Positions 1 to 12,265 of a stretch of 64,000 nucleotides of DNA are shown here, in pieces. The first letter of the stretch is position 1. The number at the start of each line of letters is the position of its first letter. Under the pieces are notes generated by a model. The model did not search any database and had not been told where the DNA came from. It saw only the letters and a list, made by a program, of their open reading frames with translations. The position numbers were made by a program, and so were the translations under genes. This DNA comes from Duganella guangzhouensis (lineage in GTDB: Bacteria > Pseudomonadota > Gammaproteobacteria > Burkholderiales > Burkholderiaceae_D), in contig NZ_WKJK01000013.1 of assembly GCF_009674535.1 (NCBI RefSeq), positions 62,001 through 126,000 of the forward strand. Direction: 5' to 3'.

Positions 1-440
1 TCGATGAGCGCTATGGCGTCTATGTGCTGGCGGAACAGATGATCATTCGTGAAGGCCGCGCCAACCGGGGACTATCGCTGTTCGGCCAATACACCGCGCA
101 CCCCGAAACCTCGGCGCCGATGACGCGCTGGTACGCGGCCGGCGTAGTCAAGACCGGCACCTTCGAAGGACGCGATGCGGACAGCGTGGCGTTGGGCGTG
201 GTGCGCGCCGAAGTCAATCCGCGCCTGCGCATGGCGCACGCGGACAGCACGCCGACACCAGGTGGCTATGCCTCGCTGCCGGCCGGCGAGAGCGCGATCG
301 AACTGGCTTACGGCTGGCAGTTGCGGCGCTGGTTGATCGTGCGCGCCGATCTGCAGCACATAATCGATCCGGGCGCGTTCAGCTACCGCTCGACCGCCAA
401 CGCCACCGCGCTGGGCGTGCAGGTCAGGATTACGTTCTGA
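1..440 (+). CDS. Carbohydrate porin, OprB family (3' end only)
   Basis: The gene enters the window from the left; codons read in frame from base 3 to the TGA at 438-440, giving about 145 C-terminal residues. The segment has the alternating pattern of an outer-membrane beta-barrel. It contains the OprB-like stretches RGLSLFGQY and YGWQLRRWLIVRADLQHI and ends in an aromatic residue (ITF), typical of substrates of the Bam outer-membrane assembly machinery. OprB porins let sugars diffuse through the outer membrane. The N-terminus and any operon partners lie outside the window. The family call rests on the C-terminal third only. Confidence 0.72.
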   Translation, partial: DERYGVYVLAEQMIIREGRANRGLSLFGQYTAHPETSAPMTRWYAAGVVKTGTFEGRDADSVALGVVRAEVNPRLRMAHADSTPTPGGYASLPAGESAIELAYGWQLRRWLIVRADLQHIIDPGAFSYRSTANATALGVQVRITF

Positions 441-444
441 AGCA

Positions 445-1047
445 CTAGCACTTCTCGTACTTCCAGTTGCGGGACTTGCCTTCAGCAATCCATTCGACGG
501 CTTGCTCGCGGCGGCGCGTGCGCGTGGCCTCGGTCTTGGCTTCGTTCAGCCAATCGGCATAATCGCGCTGCTTGCTCGGAGTGAAGCTATCGAAATGCTC
601 GCGCGCGGCCGGCACCGCATCCAGCGCGGCGTTCAAGTCATCCGGAATCTCCAGCACGCGCGGCTTGGCCGGCTTGGCGCGCGCCGGCGCCGCCACACCA
701 TCATCATTCAGTTTCATGGCCTGCTTGATGTAGCCGGCCAAAACCTTTTTGGACGGCAGATCCTTGACCGCCGTGATGCGGCCAAAGTGGCCCATCGCTT
801 CGCGCTTGACCTCATCATCGGCCATCAACAACTCGGCCTTCCAGAAGCCGAAGGCGCAATGCGCCTTGAAGGAAGCCATGCTGCACATCATGCCCTTGTA
901 CATAAAGTGCGGGAAGCTCCACTTCATGGTCTCCTCTACCTCCGGGCAGGCAGCATGCACCACCGCGCGCAAGTGCTCCAGAATAGGCTGTGCGAAATCG
1001 GCGGATTTGGCGATATAAGCGTCTACGCGTGGGTCTAGGGTCGGCAT
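445..1047 (-). CDS. YdeI/OmpD-associated family protein with DUF1801-like domain
   Basis: A 200-residue protein. The first ~120 residues resemble DUF1801/YdhG-type domains (MKWSFPHFMYKG, FGFWKAELL). The last ~60 residues resemble the YdeI/OmdA domain (FDSFTPSKQRDYADWL, then WNYEKC-like ending). The longest frame starts at 1083, but the start chosen is the ATG at 1047 (MPTLDPRV), which matches the usual N-terminus of the family. The gene is convergent with the porin end, 4 bases away, and divergent from the DUF1800 gene. Members are small cytoplasmic proteins linked to envelope and antimicrobial-peptide tolerance in some species; the biochemical role is not known. Confidence 0.75.
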   Translation of the reverse strand: MPTLDPRVDAYIAKSADFAQPILEHLRAVVHAACPEVEETMKWSFPHFMYKGMMCSMASFKAHCAFGFWKAELLMADDEVKREAMGHFGRITAVKDLPSKKVLAGYIKQAMKLNDDGVAAPARAKPAKPRVLEIPDDLNAALDAVPAAREHFDSFTPSKQRDYADWLNEAKTEATRTRRREQAVEWIAEGKSRNWKYEKC

Positions 1048-1132
1048 GCCGCCAATATACCCTGTAACATTTTGTTGCACCATACACGAAACGCAAAATT
1101 GGCATCCACGCGCAACGGTCTATACTGTCCTG

Positions 1133-2662
1133 ATGAAGATCCCTGCCCGTCCGCTGGCCGTGCTCCTGCTGTTGTCCGGCTGCGCCGCCACCACCACCAC
1201 GCCGCCGCAACCCAGCGGCGATCCGGTAGCGCTGAGCGCCGCCTTGAACCGCGTCAGTTGGGGCGTCAATACCAGCACCTGGCAACGGGCCGAAAAGCAG
1301 GGCTATGAGCGCTGGCTGGACCAGCAGCTGCATCCCGCACCGGCCAAACTGCCGCCGGAAGCGCAGGCGCAGATAGACACCATGACCATTTCGCAAAAGC
1401 CGGTCATGCAGCTGGTGCAGGAGCTGGAAGCCCAGCGCCGCGACTACGACAAAGCCATCGCCGACGACGAAGCCAAGAAAGCCGCGCAGCGCGCCTACCA
1501 GCAGGAGCTGACGCGCCTGGCCAAGGAAGCCGCCACCCGCTCGCTGCTGCGCGACCTGTATTCACCCAACCAGTTACAAGAGCAGATGACGTGGTTCTGG
1601 ATGAACCACTTCAACGTCCACCAGGGCAAATCCAATCTGCGCGCGCTGGTGGGCGACTATGAAGAACAAGCGATCCGCCCGCACGCGCTGGGCAAATTCC
1701 GCGACCTGCTGGCCGCCACGCTGCACCATCCAGCCATGATCCGTTATCTGGACAACGAACAGAACGCCGCCGGCCGCATCAACGAAAACTACGCGCGCGA
1801 AATCATGGAGCTGCACACGCTGGGCGTGGACGGCGGCTACACCCAGAACGACGTGCAGCAACTGGCGCGCATCCTCACCGGCGTCGGCGTCAACCTGGGC
1901 GACAAGATGCCCAACGTCCGCAAGGACAAACAGGCCGAATACGTGCGCAACGGCCTGTTCGAGTTCAACCCCAATCGCCACGATTACGGCGACAAGCTAT
2001 TCCTCGGCCAGCCGGTCAAAGGACGCGGCCTGGCCGAAGTGGACGAGGCGCTGGACCGGCTGGCACGCGCCCCCGCCACCGCGCGCTACGTCAGCCACAA
2101 GCTGGCGGTGTATTTCGTCGCCGACGAACCGCCACCACAGCTGGTGCAGCGCATGGCCGAACGCTTCCAGTCCAGCGACGGCGACATCGCCGCCGTGCTA
2201 CGCGTGATGTTCACCTCACCCGAGTTCACGCAATCGCTGGGCCACAAGTTCAAAGACCCGGTGCACTACGTGGTGTCGGCGGTGCGCCTCAGCTACGACG
2301 ACAAGATCATCCTCAACACCGGGCCGATGCTCAACTGGCTCAATCGCATGGGCCAGCCGCTGTATGGCCGCCAAACGCCGGACGGCTACGCGCTCACCCA
2401 GCCCGGCTGGGCCAGTCCCGGCCAGATGACCACCCGCTTTGAAATCGCCAAAGCCATCGGCGGCGGCTCGGCCGGTTTGTTCAAGACCGAGGGCGCGCAG
2501 CCGCTGGAAAAGCCGGCTTTCCCGCAATTGGCCAACCCGCTGTACTACCAGTCGCTGCAAAAATCGCTGGCGCCGGCCACCCGCCAGGAGCTCGACCAGG
2601 CCGGCTCGCCGCAGGAGTGGAACACGCTGCTGCTGTCGTCGCCGGAGCTGATGCACCGTTAG
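1133..2662 (+). CDS. DUF1800 domain-containing lipoprotein
   Basis: A 509-residue protein that starts at the ATG at 1133, not at the longer frame start at 1046, because this puts a lipoprotein signal at the very N-terminus: a hydrophobic stretch followed by the lipobox LLSGC, with Cys17 as lipidation site. The rest is a DUF1800 domain (for example WFWMNHFNVHQGKSNLR and NENYAREIMELHTLGVDGGY). DUF1800 genes are nearly always followed by a DUF1501 gene, as here, 7 bases downstream. The pair is exported and of unknown biochemical function. The two are almost certainly one operon. Confidence 0.85.
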   Translation: MKIPARPLAVLLLLSGCAATTTTPPQPSGDPVALSAALNRVSWGVNTSTWQRAEKQGYERWLDQQLHPAPAKLPPEAQAQIDTMTISQKPVMQLVQELEAQRRDYDKAIADDEAKKAAQRAYQQELTRLAKEAATRSLLRDLYSPNQLQEQMTWFWMNHFNVHQGKSNLRALVGDYEEQAIRPHALGKFRDLLAATLHHPAMIRYLDNEQNAAGRINENYAREIMELHTLGVDGGYTQNDVQQLARILTGVGVNLGDKMPNVRKDKQAEYVRNGLFEFNPNRHDYGDKLFLGQPVKGRGLAEVDEALDRLARAPATARYVSHKLAVYFVADEPPPQLVQRMAERFQSSDGDIAAVLRVMFTSPEFTQSLGHKFKDPVHYVVSAVRLSYDDKIILNTGPMLNWLNRMGQPLYGRQTPDGYALTQPGWASPGQMTTRFEIAKAIGGGSAGLFKTEGAQPLEKPAFPQLANPLYYQSLQKSLAPATRQELDQAGSPQEWNTLLLSSPELMHR

Positions 2663-2669
2663 GAGATGC

Positions 2670-3845
2670 ATGATGAAACGCCGCACCCTGCTCAAAACCA
2701 TGGCGGCGCTGCCCGCCGTCACGATGGCCGGTCAGCTATGGGCCGCGCCGGCCGGACAACCGCGCCTGCTGTTCGTCTTCATGCGCGGCGGCTACGACGC
2801 CACCAGCCTGCTGGTGCCGATCTCCAGCCAGTACTACTATCAGGTGCGGCCCAACATCGCCATCCCCAAGGCCGACGCGCTACCGATCGACACCGACTGG
2901 GGCTTGCACCCAGCGCTGGCGGACAGCATCCTGCCGCTGTTCAGCGCCGGCCAGGCGTCCTTCGTGCCGTTTGCCGGCACCGAAGACCTGTCGCGCAGCC
3001 ACTTCGAAACCCAGGACAGCATCGAACTGGGACAGGCGCTGAATGGCAGCCGCGATTACCGCTCCGGCTTCCTCAATCGATTGGCGGCCACGCTGAACAC
3101 CAACCGCGCCAGCGCCATCTCCTTCACCGACCAGCTACCGCTGATTATGCAGGGCGGGCTGCAAGTGCCCAACACCGCGCTGCGCAACGTCGCCAAGCCG
3201 GCGATCGACGCGCGCCAGGCCAGCATGATCGCCGCCATGTATGAAGGCACGGCGCTGGCGCAGCCGGTGCGCGACGGCTTCACCGTGCGCGCCGACGTGA
3301 TGAAGGAAATGATCGGCGAGATGGATGCCGCCAACCGCAACGCCATCAGCGCCAAGGGCTTTGAGCTGGAAGCGCGCCGCATCGCGCGACTGATGAAAGA
3401 ACGCTACAACATCGGCTTTGTCGATGTCGGCGGCTGGGACACCCACGTCGGCCAGGGCAACAGCACCGGCTACCTGGCCAACCGGCTGGCGGAGCTGGGC
3501 AAGGGACTGGCCGGCTTCGCACAGGAGATGGGGCCGGAGTGGAAGGACACGGTGGTGGTGGTGGTCAGCGAATTTGGCCGCACCTTCCGCGAAAACGGCA
3601 ATCGCGGCACCGACCATGGCCACGGCAGCGTGTACTGGGTGCTGGGCGGCGGCATCAACGGCGGCAAGGTGCACGGCGAGCAGGTAAGGCTGGAACAACC
3701 CACGCTATTCCAGAACCGCGACTATCCGGTGCTGAACGAATACCGCGCCATGTTCGGCGGTCTGTTGACGCGCATGTACGGCCTGAATACCGGCCAGGTG
3801 GCCGCCATCTTCGGCACCAAAGGGCGCGACCTCGGGCTGGTTTGA
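2670..3845 (+). CDS. DUF1501 domain-containing protein (Tat-exported)
   Basis: About 390 residues. The N-terminus KRRTLLKTM followed by a hydrophobic stretch and AWAAP-like end looks like a twin-arginine signal peptide. The body matches DUF1501, a relative of the sulfatase/alkaline-phosphatase fold (FVFMRGGYDATSLLVP, VDVGGWDTHVGQG, VVVVSEFGRTFREN, TDHGHGSVYWVLGGG). An AGGAG at 2661-2665 lies 4 bases before the ATG at 2670 and 7 before the one at 2673, so 2673 may be the true start. It follows the DUF1800 gene with 7 bases between, in the standard order of the pair. Family function is unknown. Confidence 0.87.
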   Translation: MMKRRTLLKTMAALPAVTMAGQLWAAPAGQPRLLFVFMRGGYDATSLLVPISSQYYYQVRPNIAIPKADALPIDTDWGLHPALADSILPLFSAGQASFVPFAGTEDLSRSHFETQDSIELGQALNGSRDYRSGFLNRLAATLNTNRASAISFTDQLPLIMQGGLQVPNTALRNVAKPAIDARQASMIAAMYEGTALAQPVRDGFTVRADVMKEMIGEMDAANRNAISAKGFELEARRIARLMKERYNIGFVDVGGWDTHVGQGNSTGYLANRLAELGKGLAGFAQEMGPEWKDTVVVVVSEFGRTFRENGNRGTDHGHGSVYWVLGGGINGGKVHGEQVRLEQPTLFQNRDYPVLNEYRAMFGGLLTRMYGLNTGQVAAIFGTKGRDLGLV

Positions 3846-3846
3846 T

Positions 3847-5559
3847 TCAGTGCGCGGCATGGGTCTGCAGCCAGACGGTGGCATCGTTCGCCGTCAGCGC
3901 CGGCGTGTACAGAAAGCCCTGAAAAGCGCCGCAGCCGGCGCGGCCCAGAAACACAGCCTGTTCGGTGCGCTCCACACCTTCGGCAATCACGTTCAAGCGC
4001 AAAGCCTGCGCCAGCTCAATCACCATGCGCACCACGGCGTTGGCGTCGGCGTTGTCCGGCACGCCGTGCAGAAAGCTCTTATCCAGTTTGATGGTATTGA
4101 CCGGCAGCGCGCGCAGATAGCTGAGCGATGAATAGCCAGTGCCGAAATCATCCAGCGACAGCATGAAGCCGGCGTCACGCAGCCGTTGAATGACCTGGCT
4201 GCCGCTGCGTTCCAGCTCGATGGCGTCGCGCTCGGTCAGCTCGATCTCGATGTCGGCCGCCTGCAGGCCATGCAGCGCCAGCGTCTCCTCCAGCTTGCCG
4301 ACATAGCCATCGTCGCGCAGCTCTTTGGCGCAGGTGTTGACGCAAATGCGCAAACCATTGATGCCCAGGTCACGCCAGCGCCGCTGCTGTTCGCAGGCAC
4401 GCTGCACCACCCACACGCCCAGTGCCGGCAGCATGCCAATCTCGCCCGCCAGGCCGATCGCATATTCCACCGGCTGCCGCCCCAGATAGCCGGGCAGGCG
4501 CAGCAAGGCTTCCATCGCGATGGTGTGGCCGGCGGCGTCCAGGATCGGCTGATAGGCCAGCTCACAGCGGCCGTTGCGCATCAAGCGCCGCAGTTCATTG
4601 TGGTCGGCATTCTTGCGGTGCGCAACCTCGTCCAACGCCTCGGTGTAGTAGTGATAGCGATTGCGGCCGGCGTTCTTGGCGTGGTACAGCGCCAGATCGG
4701 CCTTTTTCAGCAGCAGGTCCGGATCGCTGGCATCCATCGGACACACCGCGATGCCGATGCTGGCGCTGATCTTGACCTCGTGGTCGCCGATCATGAACGG
4801 CCGCTCCAGCTCCTGCAGCAGCTTGTCGGCCAACACGCCACCGCTGGTCGGCGATGGCGCATGCAGCTGCATCAATCCGAATTCGTCGCCGCCCAGACGC
4901 GCCACATAATCGCTTTCACGACTGACGGCGCGGATGCGCTGCGTCACCAGCTTTAACAGCTGGTCGCCGGCATGATGACCCAGCAAGTCGTTGACCTCCT
5001 TGAACTGGTCCAGATCTATCATCAGCAACAACAGCAGCTGGCCGGTGCGCTCGGCCAGCGCCATCAACTCGCCACGGCGCGTGTCGAAGGCGGCGCGGTT
5101 GGCCAGCCCGGTCAGCACGTCGATGGTGGCGAGGCGGTGGATTTCATCCTGCGCCAGCTTGCGCTCGGTGACGTCGCGCAGGATTTTCAGATACCCCATC
5201 GACTGGCTATCCTCGCCGGGAATCGGCGTCAGCACGCCATCGGCCCAGAACATCGAGTTATCCTTACGCATATGCCAGCGGTAATCAGAGGCACGTTGCC
5301 GCTCCAGCGCCTGCTGCATCTCCTGCAAGTGTTGGCCCTCGGCCTGATCGCTGACGGTGAACAGGCATTTCATGTTCTGGCCGATGATCTCGCCCGGCGC
5401 ATAGCCGAAGATCAGCTCCGCGCCGATATTCCAGCTGCTGACCTTCCCCTCCGGGTCGGTGGTGAAGATGGCGAAATCGCGCACATTCAGATAAATCTGC
5501 TGCAGCAGAACCTCCGGCGCCAGGCCGGGCGCGATCAGATGCGTCAATGGCGGTGTCAT
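3847..5559 (-). CDS. PAS-GGDEF-EAL cyclic-di-GMP protein
   Basis: A cytoplasmic protein of about 570 residues. An N-terminal PAS domain (RDFAIFTTDPEGKVSSWN through RDVTERK) is followed by a GGDEF domain with an intact site (RLGGDEF) and an EAL domain with EALLRLPG, DDFGTGYSS and AEGVE. Both the cyclase and phosphodiesterase sites look intact. The open frame also allows a GTG start at 5613, overlapping the upstream gene's stop as GTGA. I chose the ATG at 5559 because GGGGGAG stands 10 bases before it and nothing like a ribosome site precedes the GTG. It is probably co-transcribed with the small winged-helix gene upstream. It is convergent with the DUF1501 gene, 1 base away. Confidence 0.88.
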   Translation of the reverse strand: MTPPLTHLIAPGLAPEVLLQQIYLNVRDFAIFTTDPEGKVSSWNIGAELIFGYAPGEIIGQNMKCLFTVSDQAEGQHLQEMQQALERQRASDYRWHMRKDNSMFWADGVLTPIPGEDSQSMGYLKILRDVTERKLAQDEIHRLATIDVLTGLANRAAFDTRRGELMALAERTGQLLLLLMIDLDQFKEVNDLLGHHAGDQLLKLVTQRIRAVSRESDYVARLGGDEFGLMQLHAPSPTSGGVLADKLLQELERPFMIGDHEVKISASIGIAVCPMDASDPDLLLKKADLALYHAKNAGRNRYHYYTEALDEVAHRKNADHNELRRLMRNGRCELAYQPILDAAGHTIAMEALLRLPGYLGRQPVEYAIGLAGEIGMLPALGVWVVQRACEQQRRWRDLGINGLRICVNTCAKELRDDGYVGKLEETLALHGLQAADIEIELTERDAIELERSGSQVIQRLRDAGFMLSLDDFGTGYSSLSYLRALPVNTIKLDKSFLHGVPDNADANAVVRMVIELAQALRLNVIAEGVERTEQAVFLGRAGCGAFQGFLYTPALTANDATVWLQTHAAH

Positions 5560-5609
5560 GGGCGTACCGCTCCCCCAAACACGGTTGGACCACGGCCAGG
5601 CCGCCGGGT

Positions 5610-5870
5610 TCACGGCATGATCAACTGCGCCGCCAGTTCGCTACCGGCGGCGCTCAGCGCCACCGTGCCGGTGATGCCGCCCTCGTCCAGCGCCAGCGCG
5701 ATCAGCCCGGCCTCTTCCAGCACCGTCAATTGGCGCCGCAATACGCTCATCGGCAGCTGCGTTTGTTTGCTCAGCTTGGCCAGCGTGCAGGGCTTGTCCG
5801 GCCATTCGGCGGCGATCTGCCGCAAAGCCAGCAAGACGCCGCCCAGCGCGGCCATGACTTCTTCATCCAT
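5610..5870 (-). CDS. Small winged-helix transcriptional regulator
   Basis: An 86-residue protein consisting of little more than one winged-helix domain: helix-turn-helix TLAKLSKQTQLPMSVLRRQL, then LEEAGLIALALDEGG and a short wing with GTVALSAAG. It resembles short MarR/ArsR/IclR-like helix-turn-helix regulators. It sits between the c-di-GMP gene (same strand) and the divergent molybdopterin oxidoreductase, so an obvious guess is that it binds the 51-base intergenic region and controls the oxidoreductase. No effector-binding domain is present. No clear Shine-Dalgarno sequence precedes the ATG. Confidence 0.72.
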   Translation of the reverse strand: MDEEVMAALGGVLLALRQIAAEWPDKPCTLAKLSKQTQLPMSVLRRQLTVLEEAGLIALALDEGGITGTVALSAAGSELAAQLIMP

Positions 5871-5921
5871 GGTGTGTTAAATTTAGCGAAAACATAATTC
5901 TGCATCAGATTGGACCGCAGC

Positions 5922-8218
<2,297 letters not shown>

Positions 8219-8222
<4 letters not shown>

Positions 8223-9985
8223 AAAACCTCACCGCCATCGTCATCACACTGGCCGCAGCCACGCTGTCCATCCCTTGTCAGTCGGCCGAAAAACCGGGTG
8301 AACAGCAAGCCCTCAAGCGCCAGGTTGACGCGCTACTGGCGCCGCTGCAAAAGCCTGGACATCCCGGCTACGCGATCGCGGTGATTCAAGATGGCGGTAT
8401 CGTGTACGAAAAAGGCATCGGCCTGGCCGATCTGCAGCATGATGTGCCGATCAAACCAACCACGCCGTTTCATATCGCATCGGTCTCCAAACAATTCACC
8501 GCCTTTGCGATCCATCTGCTGGCACAGGATGGCAAACTCTCGCTCGACGACGACATCCACAAATACATCCCCGAGCTGGCGGATTTTGGCGCACCGATCA
8601 CGCTGCGTCAGCTGGAGCACCACACCAGCGGCTTGCGCGACCAGTGGGAACTGCTGATGCTTGCAGGCTGGCGCCTGGACGACGTCATCACCGAAAACGA
8701 CATCCTCGGCCTGCTCAAGCGCCAGCGCGCGCTCAACTCGCCGCCCGGCACCGCTCACCTGTACAGCAACACCGGCTATACATTGCTGGGCATCGTGGTT
8801 AAACGAGTGTCCGGACAGTCGCTGCCGGAGTTTGCGAAAGCCCGCATCTTCGATCCGCTGAACATGAAGCACACCCGCTTCGTCGACGACTACCAGGCGC
8901 TCATCAAAGGCCGCGCTGCCTCGTATGGCCCGAATGGTCACAACGGCTACGACTACATCGCCCTGTCCTACTCCAACGTCGGCGCCACCAGCCTGTCCAC
9001 CACGGTCGAAGACCTGGCGCTGTGGGATCGCAATTTCTATGATGGCAAAGTCGGTGGCAAAAAACTGCTGGAGGAAATGCAGACCGTTGGTGTGCTCTCT
9101 AATGGCAAGCCGCTGACCTATGCCTCCGGACTGGTGATCGGCAAATATCGCGGACTGAAGACCGTTGAACACAGCGGCGGCGATGCGGGCTACCGCAGTG
9201 AGTTGATGCGCTTCCCCGAACAACATCTGTCGGTCATCACACTATCCAACTTCGCGGACTCCGACGCGGGTGGCCTGTCGCGCAAAATCGCGGACATCTA
9301 TCTGGGCAAACAGATGGATGCCGTGCCGGCAGCGGCTCCGGCAAAGGACACGCACTTCCTGCCCAATGTTGAAACCAACATCGATCCAGCCAAACTGGAC
9401 GCATTCATCGGTTACTGGAAATTTTCGCCCACCTTCACCAACACGATTTACAAGGAAGGTGGAAAATTGATGGTCAAGCCAACCGGCCAGCCGCCGTATC
9501 CGCTGTTCGTTTCCGGCGAACGGTCGCTGTTCCTGAAAGTGGTCGACGGCCGCTTCGCGTTCGATGCGCCGGACCAGGATGGCGTCATCCAAGGCGGCTC
9601 CTACTGGCAGGCAGGCCAAACGCACCACTTCACCCGATCCGCGCCACCCACGCCGTTGAGCGAAGTGGAACTGGCAAACTATGAAGGCGAATTCTATAGC
9701 GACGAACTGCACGTGCTGTACACCGTCAGCCGTCGCGATGGAAAACTGATCCTGACCTATCCACGCGGCGAGCTCACGTTGGAGCAAGATAGCCCCAACG
9801 CCTTCATCGCCAGCGGCTCGGGTAACCGCATCGCGTATCAGTGCAGCGCCGGCGACTGCAACACATTCACCGTCGATACCGGCCGCATACGCAATCTGCA
9901 GTTCACGCGCGTCTCCATCGTCCCCACCAAACCCGGCGAAAAAACCGCCGCTTTTATCACCCCAGGCGCAAGCAAAAACCAGTAG
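8219..9985 (+). CDS. Secreted serine hydrolase, class C beta-lactamase-like
   Basis: A 588-residue protein with an N-terminal signal peptide (ending near CQSAEK). It has the three catalytic elements of the beta-lactamase/penicillin-binding-protein-like family: SVSK at residues 88-91, YSN at 182-184 and HSGG at 318-321. The last ~220 residues form an extra beta-rich domain common in these hydrolases. Substrate cannot be read from sequence; D-aminopeptidase, esterase or peptidoglycan hydrolase are all possible. The ATG overlaps the oxidoreductase stop (ATGA at 8219-8222), so translation is probably coupled. That is odd for a periplasmic enzyme behind a cytoplasmic molybdoenzyme. Confidence 0.85.
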
Positions 9986-9997
9986 CGCAAAACAGAT

Positions 9998-10978
9998 TCA
10001 CAGGTCGATGGACAGCAGATCTTTGCCCACCACGATATTGCCCTGATAGTGGCGACGCACGCCCTCCGCCCACATGGCGTCCGTGATGCTGGCGTCGTCG
10101 CCCGGCACTAGGTGGGTCAGCACCAGATTTTTCACCTGTGCCGCGGCGGCGATGCGGCCGACATCCTCGGTGGTGGTGTGGCTGCCCAGCAGGTGCTTGC
10201 GCAGCGTGGCGGCGTTGGGTACGCGCTTGACCATGGCATCCACCGCCGGCACGTAAATCGTTTCGTGCACCAGATAATCGGCGCCACGCGCAAACTCGGC
10301 CAGCTTGGGGTTATAGGTGGTATCGCCCGAGAACACCACCGTCTTGCCATCAAATTCAAACTTGTAGGCGTAGCTGTCGTTGAGCGGCGGATGCAGCGCA
10401 TACAGCGCGCTCACCTTCACCCGCTCGTTGCGCATCACGTTCGCCAGGTCGTGGATGTCATGCGCCCGCACCAGGGTACGCAGATCCGGCTTGCTCTCGT
10501 CGGCGATGCGGGTAGTGATGTCGATCTGATTCAGCGCCAGGAAATCGCTGGTCATTTTCTCCAGTCCCGGCGGGCCGTAAGCATCGACCACCTGATTCAG
10601 GCCGGTAGCCCAGCCGTTGTAAATCAGGTTGCCGTATTCGATCTCGTGGTCCGAATGGTGGTGCGTGATGAAGATGTAGCGCAGATCCTGCAACCGCACG
10701 CCAGCCTTGACCATTTGTAGCGACACGCCATAACCGCAGTCGATCACATACGGCACGCCGCCGATCACCAGCATGCTGGATGGATTCATGCGCCAAGCGC
10801 TGGCGGGACTCTTCACGTCACCCACGCGTGGGCCGCCCTTTGTCCCCAACAGTACCAGCCTATCCTGTCCAGCTGACGGCACGGCCTGCGCCCTGGCCAG
10901 CAGCGGCAGCGTGATGGCGCCTGCGGCGGCAATGCCCAACTTCATAAAATGACGACGTTTTTCGTTATTGTTCATCAT
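9998..10978 (-). CDS. Tat-exported MBL-fold metallohydrolase (RNase Z/phosphonate-type)
   Basis: A 326-residue protein. A twin-arginine signal (RRHFMKLG, then a hydrophobic stretch to LLARAQA) predicts export to the periplasm. The metallo-beta-lactamase motif HHHSDHE gives H106, H108, D110 and H111. Later metal ligands are seen in FSGDTTYNP, and VLTHLVPGD supplies a further His. The overall form is the arylsulfatase/RNase Z-like group of the fold. AAGGAGA lies just before the tandem ATGs at 10978 and 10975. It is downstream of a LysR gene on the same strand with a 69-base gap, so the regulator may control it. Substrate unknown. Confidence 0.82.
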   Translation of the reverse strand: MMNNNEKRRHFMKLGIAAAGAITLPLLARAQAVPSAGQDRLVLLGTKGGPRVGDVKSPASAWRMNPSSMLVIGGVPYVIDCGYGVSLQMVKAGVRLQDLRYIFITHHHSDHEIEYGNLIYNGWATGLNQVVDAYGPPGLEKMTSDFLALNQIDITTRIADESKPDLRTLVRAHDIHDLANVMRNERVKVSALYALHPPLNDSYAYKFEFDGKTVVFSGDTTYNPKLAEFARGADYLVHETIYVPAVDAMVKRVPNAATLRKHLLGSHTTTEDVGRIAAAAQVKNLVLTHLVPGDDASITDAMWAEGVRRHYQGNIVVGKDLLSIDL

Positions 10979-11047
10979 GAGTCTCCTTAATCCCGAAAAC
11001 GATACTGCCTGCGCGCCGCCAGGAGAAATGAAATCTCTGCATGGCAG

Positions 11048-11974
11048 CTATGCAGCCGGCAGATAATCCAGCGAGACGCCCACCGCGCGCATCTCGGCGC
11101 GCAACCAGCCCAGCACCGGGTCCAGCTCCTGATATTGGTGGTATTGCACCGCCATTTCCAGCGGCGGAAGTTCAACCGGCATGGCCAACAATTTCAGCGG
11201 CAGATACTTGCTGGACATGAACGCCACGCGGCGCGGTACGGTGGCGATGCGGTCGGTGCCTGCCACCATAAAGGGGATCTGTGTGAAGTGCGGCGCAACG
11301 CATTCGGCCCGGCGCGTAATGCCAAGCTGGCGTAGCAGGTATTCGTTGACCGTGGGTGTGCGGCCGCCAGCGTATTCCAACAGCACATGGCCCATGCTGG
11401 CGTACTGCTCGCGGCTGATGGTGTCGCCACTCAGCACGCTATTACCGGTCCAGGCGATGCACTGATGCTGATCGCTGAACAGGCGTTCATGCGGTTGGCT
11501 GGCCAGCACAAACGGCTGCGGCAGCACAATCATATCGATCTCACCGCGCTCCAGCAATTCCGGCCACTGCTGCTCGGTGTGCCGCAGATGCAGACGGAGG
11601 CCGGGCGCCTGCGCCGCCACGCGCCGCACCAACTCGGGAAAGAAGACCGTGCCCGAATAATCAGTCGCCATGATGGTGATGGTTTTCTCCACCTTGGCGA
11701 TATCGAAACCGGCACCGATCAGGGCCAGCGCATCAAATTGCAGCAGCAGCTTGCGCACCGGCGCCGCCAGCTCATTGCCCAGCGCAGTGGTCACCAGTTT
11801 ACGCCCCACCTGGGTCAACAGCTCGTCCTCGAAGATGGCGCGCAAGCGCGCCAGGCTGTGGCTCATGGCCGACTGGCTGCGGCACGTTTTTTCCGCCGCG
11901 CGCGACACGTTCTTCTCGCTGAGCAGTGCGTCGAGGCAAATCAGCAGATTAATGTCCAGTCCCCTCAGACGCAC
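11048..11974 (-). CDS. LysR family transcriptional regulator
   Basis: 308 residues with the usual LysR plan. The N-terminal winged helix-turn-helix (LDALLSEKNVSRAAEKTCRS, SHSLARLRAIFEDELL) is followed by a periplasmic-binding-like effector domain (ITIMATDYSGTVFFPELV, DMIVLPQPF). The N-terminus and effector domain resemble the NodD/SyrM/LinR-like branch. It may regulate the metallohydrolase gene immediately downstream on the same strand. The gene marks the last ordinary high-GC gene before the AT-rich cassette island that begins near 12.1 kb. Confidence 0.88.
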   Translation of the reverse strand: MRLRGLDINLLICLDALLSEKNVSRAAEKTCRSQSAMSHSLARLRAIFEDELLTQVGRKLVTTALGNELAAPVRKLLLQFDALALIGAGFDIAKVEKTITIMATDYSGTVFFPELVRRVAAQAPGLRLHLRHTEQQWPELLERGEIDMIVLPQPFVLASQPHERLFSDQHQCIAWTGNSVLSGDTISREQYASMGHVLLEYAGGRTPTVNEYLLRQLGITRRAECVAPHFTQIPFMVAGTDRIATVPRRVAFMSSKYLPLKLLAMPVELPPLEMAVQYHQYQELDPVLGWLRAEMRAVGVSLDYLPAA

Positions 11975-12155
11975 GAATTACTCCTCACTTTATGGATGGG
12001 TTGGCACGATGGCGGGATTGTACCCGCTGCTGCGCTGCCCCTCTTCGCACGCCGAGCAAATCCTTACGAACCGGCAATTACGACGAAGGGGCGAATGATC
12101 GCGTAGCCAAGGTTCCCACCAATGTGCGAGCATTCTCATCACCTCATTCAATCAC

Positions 12156-12176
12156 GTTAAAAGCTGCCGTCCATTC
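12156..12176 (+). repeat. Cassette-end motif, copy 1
   Basis: AAAAGCTGCCGTCCATTC. It aligns with copy at 14196 over AGCTGCCGT. The left half (GGCC) is not conserved, making this one of the two weakest copies. Confidence 0.4.
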
Positions 12177-12265
12177 CCAGCAATCGAAGCCCGGCACCAC
12201 TTCGGCAGTGAGATTTCACGTACTTTTCAGATTTGCAATATGTTATTCTCCATGCCACCGGCAGA

